Shown here piece after piece: positions 25,691-34,836 of a DNA stretch of 64,000 nucleotides. Origin of the DNA: Flavobacterium tagetis (GTDB lineage: Bacteria > Bacteroidota > Bacteroidia > Flavobacteriales > Flavobacteriaceae); NCBI RefSeq assembly GCF_016735615.1, contig NZ_JAERSF010000006.1:1-64000 (forward strand), read 5' to 3'. The translations under genes and the position numbers were made by a program. Every line of letters starts with the position of its first letter. Within the stretch, counting starts at the first letter, position 1. A model generated the notes under the pieces. It did no database searches, was not told the origin of the DNA, and saw only the letters and a list, made by a program, of their open reading frames with translations.

Positions 25691-26695
25691 ATGACTCCGC
25701 CATTATTACAATTTAACGATAAAGGAATTTACTGCCAACAGGCCGATGTCTATCTGGATCCGTGGCGGCCAGTTAAAAATGCAATTATTACGCATGGCCA
25801 CTCTGACCATGCCAGATGGGGACATCAAAATTACATTACGCACTATTCGAATATTCCCATTATAAAATATCGTTTGGGAGACATTAATGTTTCAGGAAAA
25901 AATTGGAATGAAACTTTTACGATAAACGGAGTGAAATTTTCTTTTCATCCTGCGGGTCATATTATTGGATCTGCGCAAATAAGAGTAGAATACAAAGGCG
26001 AAATCTGGGTTTTTACTGGTGATTACAAAACCGAAGATGACGGAATTTCTGTTCCGTACGAAGTAGTAAAATGCCATTCTTTTATTACCGAATGTACTTT
26101 CGGACTTCCCGCATTCAAATGGGAACCACAAGCAGATGTCATGACTGAAATTAATAATTGGTGGGCTGAGAATCGTGCAGAAGGAAAAACATCAGTATTA
26201 TTTGGATATTCTTTAGGAAAAGCACAACGATTACTAAAATATCTTGACCCAAGCATCGGTCAAATTTACACACATGGCGCAATAGAAAATATGACTAATA
26301 TTGTCCGACCAATGATTGATCTTCCTCCAACTATAAGAGTAACGTCTGAAACTAAAAAAGAAGATTTATTAGGAAACATTGTAATTGCACCGCCAAGCGC
26401 GCATGGAAGCACTTGGATTAGAAAAATGACTCCTTTTGTAACAGGAACAGCAAGCGGATGGATGGCTTTTAGAGGAGCAAGACGAAGACGTGCCGTTGAC
26501 CGCGGATTTGTTTTAAGCGATCACTGCGATTGGACAGGTTTACTGGAAAGCATAAAAGCAACTGGAGCAGAAAAAGTAATCTGCACTCACGGCTATTCAG
26601 ATATATTCTCGAGATACCTAAGAGAATTAGGTTACGACGCCAGAACAGCAAACACACAATACGAAGGAGAAACCAATGATACTGATGAAGGATAA
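25691..26695 (+). CDS. Ligase-associated DNA exonuclease
   Basis: A 334-residue metallo-beta-lactamase/beta-CASP nuclease of the type found next to ATP-dependent DNA ligases. The metal motif HGHSDH gives H35, H37, D39 and H40; further ligands are H108-like in HPAGHIIGSAQ, D in FTGDYKTEDD and the late H in LSDHCDW and CTHGYSD. The beta-CASP part lies about 150-270. It probably trims DNA ends before the ligase, helicase and PdeM encoded next to it act. First gene of this repair set. Confidence 0.87.
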   Translation: MTPPLLQFNDKGIYCQQADVYLDPWRPVKNAIITHGHSDHARWGHQNYITHYSNIPIIKYRLGDINVSGKNWNETFTINGVKFSFHPAGHIIGSAQIRVEYKGEIWVFTGDYKTEDDGISVPYEVVKCHSFITECTFGLPAFKWEPQADVMTEINNWWAENRAEGKTSVLFGYSLGKAQRLLKYLDPSIGQIYTHGAIENMTNIVRPMIDLPPTIRVTSETKKEDLLGNIVIAPPSAHGSTWIRKMTPFVTGTASGWMAFRGARRRRAVDRGFVLSDHCDWTGLLESIKATGAEKVICTHGYSDIFSRYLRELGYDARTANTQYEGETNDTDEG

Positions 26696-26700
26696 TAGTA

Positions 26701-26743
26701 AAATGCTATCTTTTAGATGTAAAATGTAAAAGATAAAGCATTT
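26701..26743. repeat. Imperfect hairpin between exonuclease and ligase genes
   Basis: AAATGCTATCTTTTA (26701-26715) is the inverse of TAAAAGATAAAGCATTT (26727-26743) apart from two extra bases in the second arm. There is no T run after it, so it may be an mRNA processing or stability hairpin rather than a terminator. CATCTAA words follow it. Confidence 0.5.
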
Positions 26744-26786
26744 AACACATCTAATTTTCACATCTAACCTTTCACAATAAAGAAAA

Positions 26787-28388
26787 ATGAAAAACTTTGC
26801 CGAGCTTATAAAAACCTTAGATAGTTCTAATAAAACATCGGTAAAAGTTGATGCGCTGACTAACTATTTTCTAAAAGCAAGCGATGAAGACAAAGTCTGG
26901 ACAATTGCCATACTTTCGCACCGTCGCCCTCCACGACCTGTAAATACCACTTTATTACGTTTATGGGCAAACGAATTGGCTAATATTCCGCTTTGGCTGT
27001 TTGAAGAAAGTTATCATATCGTGGGTGATTTGGCCGAAACAATTGCGTTGGTTATTCCAACTACAAAAGAACATTCCGATAAAAGCTTGACCGAATTTTT
27101 ACAGGAAATAATCGCTTTAAAAAAGAAAACAGATTTCGAGAAAAAAGAATACCTGCAAACCAATTGGCTGAATTTGAATTATTACGAAAGATTCGTTTTC
27201 ACTAAATTAATCACAGGCAGTTTCAGAATTGGTTTAAGTCAAAAACTGATGACGCGAGCACTTTCTAAAGCTGAAAATATTGACGAAGATACGCTCGCTT
27301 ATAAATTAATGGGCGATTGGAATCCGAATGCGATTACGTTTCAGGAATTAATTTTGGATGAAAAAAGTAGCGATTATTTATCGAAACCTTATCCTTTTTA
27401 TTTGGCTTATCCGATTGAAGGTGAAATTGAAAATCTTGGAAATCCAGAGGATTGGAGCGCTGAACATAAATGGGACGGAATCCGTTCTCAAACCATTATT
27501 CGCGATAATGAAATTTACGTCTGGAGCCGTGGAGAAGAATTGGTAACCGATAAATATCCTGAATTTCAAACTTTCAGCGGAAATATTCCAGACGGAACTG
27601 TTATTGATGGAGAAATTCTGCCTTTCATAGACAATCAAATTGGAACATTTAACGATTTGCAAACCCGAATTGGAAGAAAAAATGTATCGGCTTCTGTTTT
27701 AAAAAATACGCCTGTTATCATAAAAGCTTATGATTTGTTGGAATGGCAGGGAAATGATATTCGAAATCTTCCATACGAAGAACGCCGTACATTATTAGAA
27801 GAACTATTTACGACTTTAATTGGCAAAGAAATCCCGCTACAGCTTTCAGAGCGAATTAATTTTTCGACTTGGGAAGATGTCGCAAACGAAAGATTAAAAT
27901 CTCGTGAAGTGAAAAGCGAAGGTTTAATGCTGAAACGAAAAGATTCTCCCTATTTAGTTGGAAGAAAAAAAGGAGATTGGTGGAAATGGAAAATTGAACC
28001 TTTAACCATAGATGCCGTCCTCACTTACGCCATGCGCGGTCACGGAAGACGATCCAATCTGTTTACCGATTATACTTTTGCACTTTGGCAGGAAAATGAA
28101 AACAAGGAACGCGAGCTCGTCACTTTCGCGAAAGCATATTCTGGTTTAACCGATGCCGAATTTAGAATGGTAGATGATTTTATCAAAAAGAATACTTTAG
28201 AACGATTTGGCCCAGTGAGAAGCGTTACACCAAAATTGGTTTTTGAAATTGGTTTTGAAGGAATAGCACTTTCCAAAAGACATAAAAGCGGAGTTGCAAC
28301 ACGCTTTCCGCGAATTTTAAGATGGCGACACGACAAAAAAATTGAAGATGCCAATTCGATAAAAGATTTAAAAAATATGATTTCATAA
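26787..28388 (+). CDS. ATP-dependent DNA ligase (repair operon type)
   Basis: A 533-residue ATP-dependent DNA ligase. An N-terminal helical DNA-binding domain (about 1-205) is followed by the adenylation domain with nucleophile K228 in EHKWDGIR, then GEILPF, IKAYDLLEW, SEGLMLKRKDSPY and the OB-fold with WWKWK as motif V. It seals nicks using ATP and is separate from the housekeeping NAD ligase LigA. Its stop overlaps the helicase start by one base (TAATG), so the two are coupled. Confidence 0.92.
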   Translation: MKNFAELIKTLDSSNKTSVKVDALTNYFLKASDEDKVWTIAILSHRRPPRPVNTTLLRLWANELANIPLWLFEESYHIVGDLAETIALVIPTTKEHSDKSLTEFLQEIIALKKKTDFEKKEYLQTNWLNLNYYERFVFTKLITGSFRIGLSQKLMTRALSKAENIDEDTLAYKLMGDWNPNAITFQELILDEKSSDYLSKPYPFYLAYPIEGEIENLGNPEDWSAEHKWDGIRSQTIIRDNEIYVWSRGEELVTDKYPEFQTFSGNIPDGTVIDGEILPFIDNQIGTFNDLQTRIGRKNVSASVLKNTPVIIKAYDLLEWQGNDIRNLPYEERRTLLEELFTTLIGKEIPLQLSERINFSTWEDVANERLKSREVKSEGLMLKRKDSPYLVGRKKGDWWKWKIEPLTIDAVLTYAMRGHGRRSNLFTDYTFALWQENENKERELVTFAKAYSGLTDAEFRMVDDFIKKNTLERFGPVRSVTPKLVFEIGFEGIALSKRHKSGVATRFPRILRWRHDKKIEDANSIKDLKNMIS

Positions 28389-30847
28389 TGAATAGAGAGC
28401 AGTTATTTACCATAGCCAATAATTGGTTTGAAAGTCAGGGATGGAAGCCTTTTCCGTTTCAGACTCAGACTTGGACTGCGTTTTTGCAGGGAAAAAATGG
28501 TTTATTAAATGCTCCGACTGGAAGCGGAAAAACCTATGCGCTTTGGCTTCCCATCATTTTAAATTACATCAAAGAAAATCCGAATTATAAAACAAAACAT
28601 AACTCAGGATTAAAAGCGATTTGGATTACGCCTTTACGTTCATTATCAGTAGAAATAAAGCAAGCAGCAGAGCGAGTTTTGACAGATTTAGACATTCCAA
28701 TGACAGTCGGAATTCGTTCTGGCGATACATCAGCATCTGAACGAGCCAAGCAAAAAAACAAAATGCCCGATTTGCTGATTACAACCCCCGAAAGTCTGCA
28801 GTTACTTCTGGCGACAAAAGGTTATGCGAGTATTTTTAAAAATTGCAGTTCAATTGTAATTGACGAATGGCACGAATTGCTCGGAACCAAACGTGGTGTG
28901 CAAATAGAATTAGGTTTGTCAAGATTGAAAACCATTGCTAAAAATATTCGTATTTGGGGAATTTCAGCCACAATTGGAAATTTACAACAAGCGCAAGAAG
29001 TTTTACTTGGAGTCGATTCTGAAGCCTTTCATAATTCCGTTTTAATCAAAGCGGTAATCAACAAAAAAATAAAAGTTGTTTCCATAATTCCAGAGAAAAT
29101 GGATACCTATCCGTGGCGCGGACATATGGGATTGCATCTGATTGATGAAGTAGCAAAAATTATAAAAGCCAGCAAAACGACTTTAATTTTTACGAATGTT
29201 CGTTCGGCTTGCGAAATCTGGTATCAAAGATTATTAGAGAAATATCCCGAATTTGCTGGCGAAATGGCGATGCATCATGGAAGCATTGACAGAGAAACCA
29301 GACTTTGGGTAGAAAATGCCATTCGGAATGAAGAATTAAAAGTCGTGGTCTGCACTTCTAGTTTAGATTTAGGTGTTGACTTTGCTCCTGTCGAATCGAT
29401 TATTCAGGTTGGAGGCCCAAAAGGCGTTGCTCGTTTCATGCAGCGCGCCGGACGAAGCGGACATCAGCCTGGAAAAGAAAGCGTTATTTATTTTCTCGCC
29501 ACTCATGCTATTGAATTAATCGAAGCTTCTGCATTGAAAAAAGCAGTTGAAAACAGCGTCATAGAAGATCGTGTTCCGTACTTAAACAGCTGGGATGTTT
29601 TGGTTCAATATCTTAATACATTGGCCGTTTCTGATGGATTTTATCCAAACGAAATTTTTAAAGAAATTCAGGGAACTTTTAGTTATCAAACCATTTCGGA
29701 TGAAAATTGGAACTGGATTTTAAATTTCATCACACAAGGAAGCCAAAGCCTTCATGCTTATGACGAATTTAAAAAAGTGGAAATTGACGAAAACGGCTGT
29801 TACAAAATAAACAGCAGAATGATTGCTATGCATCACAGAATGCAGATCGGAACTATTGTTGGCGATGCCGTTATGAATGTAAAATATCTCAGCGGCGGTT
29901 ATATTGGCACGATTGAAGAATGGTTTATTTCGAAATTAAAACCTGGCGACACTTTTATTTTCGCGGGAAAAAAACTGGAATTATTCAAAATCAGAAACAT
30001 GCAGGTTTTGGTAAAAAAAGCAAGTCCGAAGAAAGAATCTAAGATTGCGAGCTGGATGGGCGGCCGTTTGGCTCTTTCTTCTCAAATGAGCGAATTGCTT
30101 CGAAAAGAATTATATCGCGCCAATACCGATAATCTTTCGCCAGAATTAAAAGCTTTACAGCCTTTATTTAAAAGACAGCGAAAAGAATCTATCGTCCCGA
30201 GTTCAGATGAGTTTCTAATTGAAACTTTTAAAACTAGAGAAGGGTTTCATGCGATTTTTTATCCTTTTGAAGGACGCTTTGTTCATGAAGCTTTAGCTAG
30301 TTTATTGGCATTCCGAATTAGTTTATTGCAATCCATCACTTTTTCTTTGGCTTATAATGATTATGGTTTTGAATTGCTTTCCGATCAGGAAATTGATATC
30401 GAAGCAGTTTTAGACAATAATCTATTTTCAACCGAATATGTACATCACGATTTGCAGAAAAGTTTAAACTCAACCGAAATGGCGCGAAGAAAGTTTAGAG
30501 ATATAGCGGTAATTTCTGGATTAGTTTTTACAGGTTTTCCTGGGAAAATGGTTAAGACTAAACATTTGCAAAGTGGTTCGCAGTTGCTATTTGAAGTTTT
30601 TAGAGATTTTGAGCCCGATAATTTGTTATTGCATCAGGCGTATCGCGAAACCTTTGAACATCAGCTGGAAGAAGGACGTTTGATTTTAGCTTTAGAAAGA
30701 ATTGCAAATCAGAAAATTGTTTGGAAACAATGCTTGAAACCAACTCCTTTTAGTTTTCCTATCATTACCGATCGATTAAGAGAAAAACTTTCAAGCGAAA
30801 CTCTAGCTGAAAGAATCCAGAAAATGACCGCATCTTACATGAAATAG
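28388..30847 (+). CDS. Ligase-associated Lhr-like DEXH-box helicase
   Basis: An 819-residue superfamily 2 helicase of the Lhr type. Seen: Walker A APTGSGKT with K48, motif Ia TPLRSLS, motif Ib TTPESLQ, a motif II written DEWH at D159 (the usual form is DEVH/DEAH), motif III SATIG, then motifs IV-VI with TSSLDLGVDF and QRAGRSGHQPG. A long C-terminal winged-helix and Lhr core domain (about 420-810) follows. Lhr proteins unwind DNA and RNA-DNA hybrids in 3' to 5' direction. Coupled to the ligase gene; pdeM follows after 6 bp. Confidence 0.9.
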   Translation: MNREQLFTIANNWFESQGWKPFPFQTQTWTAFLQGKNGLLNAPTGSGKTYALWLPIILNYIKENPNYKTKHNSGLKAIWITPLRSLSVEIKQAAERVLTDLDIPMTVGIRSGDTSASERAKQKNKMPDLLITTPESLQLLLATKGYASIFKNCSSIVIDEWHELLGTKRGVQIELGLSRLKTIAKNIRIWGISATIGNLQQAQEVLLGVDSEAFHNSVLIKAVINKKIKVVSIIPEKMDTYPWRGHMGLHLIDEVAKIIKASKTTLIFTNVRSACEIWYQRLLEKYPEFAGEMAMHHGSIDRETRLWVENAIRNEELKVVVCTSSLDLGVDFAPVESIIQVGGPKGVARFMQRAGRSGHQPGKESVIYFLATHAIELIEASALKKAVENSVIEDRVPYLNSWDVLVQYLNTLAVSDGFYPNEIFKEIQGTFSYQTISDENWNWILNFITQGSQSLHAYDEFKKVEIDENGCYKINSRMIAMHHRMQIGTIVGDAVMNVKYLSGGYIGTIEEWFISKLKPGDTFIFAGKKLELFKIRNMQVLVKKASPKKESKIASWMGGRLALSSQMSELLRKELYRANTDNLSPELKALQPLFKRQRKESIVPSSDEFLIETFKTREGFHAIFYPFEGRFVHEALASLLAFRISLLQSITFSLAYNDYGFELLSDQEIDIEAVLDNNLFSTEYVHHDLQKSLNSTEMARRKFRDIAVISGLVFTGFPGKMVKTKHLQSGSQLLFEVFRDFEPDNLLLHQAYRETFEHQLEEGRLILALERIANQKIVWKQCLKPTPFSFPIITDRLREKLSSETLAERIQKMTASYMK

Positions 30848-30853
30848 ATTTTT

Positions 30854-31489
30854 ATGAATATTCAAATACAAAACGAAAACTTTATTCTTCACCCAAGCGG
30901 TGCTGTTTTTTGGGAAAAGCAAAAAACGGTCATTATTTCTGATGTGCATTTAGGAAAAGTAACGCATTTTAGAAAACACGGAATTGCTATTCCGCAAAGT
31001 GCCATTTCTGAAAATTTTAGAAGAATCACCGAAGTTTTGGATTATTTCCTTCCTGAAAGAATTATTTTTTTGGGAGATTTATTTCACAGCGCCAAAAATG
31101 CAGAATGGAATTTATTTGAAAAATGGCTTTCGAATCATAAACAGGAAACATATTTAATTACTGGGAATCATGATATAATTGATGAAAGTCATTATAAAAA
31201 AATTGGAGTAATTGTCACAGAGATTTTAGAAATTGGCCATTTCTTTTTTACACATCATCCCACAGAAAAAGAAAATCTATTTAATTTTTCAGGCCACATT
31301 CATCCCGGAATTGTCTTGCGTGGCTTGGGTTTGCAGACTTTAAAGCTTCGATGTTTTTTTTGTAAACCAAACCAAATCATTCTTCCTGCTTTTGGTGAAT
31401 TTACCGGAAAGTATTTTCTAAAACCCAGTTTAGAGGATACCGTTTATGCAATTGCAGGAAATGATGTAATTCAAATTAACAAAGAATAA
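30854..31489 (+). CDS. pdeM: Ligase-associated endonuclease PdeM
   Basis: A 211-residue calcineurin-like metallophosphoesterase. The five metal motifs are in order: ISDVHLGKVTHF, FLGDLFHS, ITGNHD, THHP and SGHIHPG. In family terms it is the endonuclease that completes the exonuclease-ligase-helicase set of this DNA damage response operon. Last gene of the group; no terminator was identified in the 135 bp after it. Confidence 0.87.
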   Translation: MNIQIQNENFILHPSGAVFWEKQKTVIISDVHLGKVTHFRKHGIAIPQSAISENFRRITEVLDYFLPERIIFLGDLFHSAKNAEWNLFEKWLSNHKQETYLITGNHDIIDESHYKKIGVIVTEILEIGHFFFTHHPTEKENLFNFSGHIHPGIVLRGLGLQTLKLRCFFCKPNQIILPAFGEFTGKYFLKPSLEDTVYAIAGNDVIQINKE

Positions 31490-31624
31490 CGTAATGTTTT
31501 GGTGAAAATAAATTAATAAATTATTAATAATGAGCAGAGTATACGGTTTTTATATATAAAATACAATACAGATATTTTAGAATTTAAGCTTAAATTAGTT
31601 GGATTAACTTATAAAGCTTTGAAA

Positions 31625-33565
31625 ATGAAGAATATCACATCAAAATTTGACAAAGTCCTAAACAATTCTACAACCTACGGAAATGTTAATCATGAACCAG
31701 ATTCGAGTACAGAAACACAATTAAACACCCCAGAAAAATCGATGCCTTTTTCAGATCAGATTGGAAATTACCAACGTAATATTGGAATTTCGCTTAAATC
31801 TTATGAAAACAGCAAAATTTATATTGTAGGAAGCGGTATTGCAGGAATGGCCGCTGCTTATTATTTTATTCGAGACGGACGAATTCCAGCAAAAAATATT
31901 ACTTTTTTAGAACAGCTTCATATTGATGGAGGTTCGCTTGACGGAGCAGGAAATCCAAAAGACGGTTACATCATTCGCGGAGGACGTGAAATGGATATGA
32001 CCTATGAAAATTTATGGGATATTTTTCAGGATATTCCAGCCCTTGAAATGCCGTCACCATACACAGTTTTGGATGAATATCGTTTAATCAACGATAATGA
32101 TTCTAATTATTCTAAAGCGAGATTAATTCATAAAAACGGAGAAATAAAAGACTTTAGCAAATTTGGCTTGAACAAAAAAGACCAGTTGGCTATTGTAAAA
32201 CTTTTATTGAAAAGAAAAGACGAATTAGATGATTTGACAATTGAAGATTATTTTAGTGAAACGTTTTTAGAAAGCAATTTCTGGACGTTTTGGAGAACTA
32301 TGTTTGCTTTTGAAAACTGGCATAGTTTATTAGAATTAAAATTGTATATGCATCGTTTTTTGCACGCCATTGACGGACTGAACGATCTTTCTTCGTTAGT
32401 ATTCCCAAAGTACAATCAGTACGATACTTTTATAACTCCGCTGCGAAAATTCCTTGAAGAAAAAGGCGTAAACATTAAATTTCATACTTTAATTAAAGAC
32501 TTAGTGATTCAAAGTAATACTGAAGGTAAAGTTGTTGAAGGAATTATTACAGAGCATGAAGGCAAAGAAAATAGAACCCCAATCGAAAAAGATGATTTTG
32601 TTATTGTCACCACAGGTTCAATGACTGAAGATACTTTTTACGGAGACAATAAAACCGCACCAATTATTGGCATTGACAACTCAACAAGCGGAAAAAGTGC
32701 CGGATGGATGCTTTGGAAAAACCTTGTAGCAAAATCTCCTATTTTTGGTAAACCTGAGAAGTTCTGCTCCAATATCGAGAAGTCGTCTTGGGAATCGGTT
32801 ACGCTAACTTGCAAGCCTTCTGCTTTTGTAGAAAAACTAAAAGAGTATTCTGTAAACGATCCCTATTCTGGTAAAACAGTAACAGGAGGAATTATCACAA
32901 TTACCGACTCTAATTGGTTAATGAGTTTTACATGTAACAGACAACCGCACTTTCCGGATCAACCAGATGACATTCTGGTGATTTGGGTTTATGCTTTATT
33001 TATGGATAAATCTGGGAATTATATCAAGAAAGTAATGCCCGAATGTACTGGAGACGAAATTCTTACTGAACTATCTTTTCATTTGGGAATTTTAGATAAA
33101 CTAGATAATATCATTGCAAACACTATTGTTAAAACTGCTTTTATGCCTTACATCACATCGATGTTTATGCCGAGAGCAAAAGGCGACCGTCCTAGAGTTG
33201 TTCCTGAGGGATGCAAAAATCTTGGTTTAATTGGACAATTTGTTGAAACTAATAATGATGTGGTATTTACAATGGAAAGTTCGATTAGAACAGCGAGAAT
33301 TGCGGTTTATAAATTATTGAATTTAAACAAACAAGTTCCAGATATTAATCCGTTGCAATATGATATTCGACATTTATTGAAAGCCGTTAGAACGCTGAAT
33401 GACGGAAAATCATTTTTAGGTGAAAGCATTCTGCATAAAGTTTTACGAGGAACTTATTTTGAGCATATTTTGCCACCAATTGAAGAAGACAAAGAAGAAC
33501 ATGAATCTTTCTTTGCCGAACAGGTAAACCGATTCAAAGATTGGATAAAAGGAGTGAAAGATTAA
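31625..33565 (+). CDS. ohyA: Oleate hydratase
   Basis: A 646-residue FAD-dependent fatty acid hydratase that adds water to the cis-9 double bond of oleic acid and related free fatty acids; often linked to detoxifying membrane-active fatty acids. The Rossmann motif YIVGSGIAGMAAAYY is at about 68-82, and GGSLDGAG, RGGREMDMTYENLWD, CNRQPHFPDQPDD and FVETNNDVVFTMESSIRTAR mark the family. An ATG at 31625 is preferred to an in-frame TTG two codons earlier. It stands alone and a terminator follows. Confidence 0.93.
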   Translation: MKNITSKFDKVLNNSTTYGNVNHEPDSSTETQLNTPEKSMPFSDQIGNYQRNIGISLKSYENSKIYIVGSGIAGMAAAYYFIRDGRIPAKNITFLEQLHIDGGSLDGAGNPKDGYIIRGGREMDMTYENLWDIFQDIPALEMPSPYTVLDEYRLINDNDSNYSKARLIHKNGEIKDFSKFGLNKKDQLAIVKLLLKRKDELDDLTIEDYFSETFLESNFWTFWRTMFAFENWHSLLELKLYMHRFLHAIDGLNDLSSLVFPKYNQYDTFITPLRKFLEEKGVNIKFHTLIKDLVIQSNTEGKVVEGIITEHEGKENRTPIEKDDFVIVTTGSMTEDTFYGDNKTAPIIGIDNSTSGKSAGWMLWKNLVAKSPIFGKPEKFCSNIEKSSWESVTLTCKPSAFVEKLKEYSVNDPYSGKTVTGGIITITDSNWLMSFTCNRQPHFPDQPDDILVIWVYALFMDKSGNYIKKVMPECTGDEILTELSFHLGILDKLDNIIANTIVKTAFMPYITSMFMPRAKGDRPRVVPEGCKNLGLIGQFVETNNDVVFTMESSIRTARIAVYKLLNLNKQVPDINPLQYDIRHLLKAVRTLNDGKSFLGESILHKVLRGTYFEHILPPIEEDKEEHESFFAEQVNRFKDWIKGVKD

Positions 33566-33637
33566 ATTGGGAATTATGAATTATTGATTTAAAATAATTT
33601 AAGTAATATTATCTAAAGCAATAAACTTCTTAATTAA

Positions 33638-33669
33638 AAAACCCAGTAAAACTAAAATTACTGGGTTTT
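33638..33669. terminator. Bidirectional terminator
   Basis: Perfect 12-bp stem AAAACCCAGTAA (33638-33649) with TTACTGGGTTTT (33658-33669), between oleate hydratase and the convergent efflux operon. Confidence 0.85.
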
Positions 33670-33704
33670 CATGTTTAATCTAAATTGTAATCAGAAATTA
33701 AACA

Positions 33705-34835
33705 TTATTGTTCATCGTTATTCATTGCAGACATCAATAAAGTGTAGGCGTTTTTTACTACCACTTTTGAAGAACTAGAAATGGCATCAGAAATAATCTG
33801 ATTATATCCTTCGTTTTTAACTCCAGATTTCACTTCTACCATTTGAAATTGGTTATTGCCAAGTTCTGTAAATACATAAAATTTGCCTTCCCAACGCACT
33901 ACAGCGTCTTCTGGAACAGTCAATGCTTTTTGGTTTTCAATTTCAACTTCTGCATTTACAAACAAACCTGGCAGTAAAGCCGGATTATATGTATTTACTT
34001 TACAGATAATTTCAGCCGCACGATCTCCATTTAAACTTTGATTGATAAACGCAATTTTAGCTCCGTATTTCTTAGTGTCAGAAGCATTTGCGTAAACCGT
34101 AACGTTCTGTCCTATCGAAAGAGAAGTAACATCTTTTTCGAATGCGTTTAAAGTTAAAACAATGTCTTTTTTATCGATTAATTCAAAAAGCATATCGGTC
34201 GGATTTACATATTTCCCGATGTTGATATTTACTTTAGAAACTAAACCATTAATAGGCGAAACTACTTTTATGGTTTTGCTAATAGTATTTACATTTAATG
34301 TTTTTGCATTAATTCCTAGTAAATTTAATTTTTGTTCTAACGAAGACATTGTAATTCGTTGAGTTCTCATTTCAGTAGTAATCTGTTCCAAAACCTTATC
34401 GCTTGCCGCTTTGTTCAAATTCAATTCTTTTTGCCTTCTATGCTCATTTTGTGCTAATTCGAATTTCTCTTTTGCCATCAGATAATTTTGCTGTAATTCG
34501 ATAAACTGCATGTCCTCCAAAACAGCCAAAACCTGACCTTTCTGAACATTCATCCCCGCAATAAGATTTGTGCTTTTTACATAACCTCCCAGCGGAATAC
34601 TAATACTGATCACACTTTTTGGAGGAACCGTTACAGTTCCTTGAAGCTGTAAAATCTCTTTGACATTTTTTATAGTCGGATTACCGCTTTCTAGTCCAGC
34701 ATTTTTTACTTGTTCAGAACTTAATTTGATAATATCAATGCTTTTATTTTCAGCACTTTTAGTTTCATCATTTTTCTTATTTCCGCAAGAAATTAGAAAT
34801 ATAGCGCCTATAAACGCTGCAATATATTTTTTCAT
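33705..34835 (-). CDS. RND efflux periplasmic adaptor lipoprotein
   Basis: A 376-residue membrane fusion protein. Lipobox IFLISC at about 13-18, then a lipoyl half (IPLGGYVKSTNLIAGMNVQKGQ), a helical hairpin (about 110-165), the second lipoyl half (VVSPINGLVSKVNI) and beta-barrel domains. It is the third gene of the operon and starts 1 bp after the pump-channel fusion gene ends, so it should bridge the two parts of the fusion product. Confidence 0.87.
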   Translation of the reverse strand: MKKYIAAFIGAIFLISCGNKKNDETKSAENKSIDIIKLSSEQVKNAGLESGNPTIKNVKEILQLQGTVTVPPKSVISISIPLGGYVKSTNLIAGMNVQKGQVLAVLEDMQFIELQQNYLMAKEKFELAQNEHRRQKELNLNKAASDKVLEQITTEMRTQRITMSSLEQKLNLLGINAKTLNVNTISKTIKVVSPINGLVSKVNINIGKYVNPTDMLFELIDKKDIVLTLNAFEKDVTSLSIGQNVTVYANASDTKKYGAKIAFINQSLNGDRAAEIICKVNTYNPALLPGLFVNAEVEIENQKALTVPEDAVVRWEGKFYVFTELGNNQFQMVEVKSGVKNEGYNQIISDAISSSSKVVVKNAYTLLMSAMNNDEQ

Positions 34836-34836
34836 T

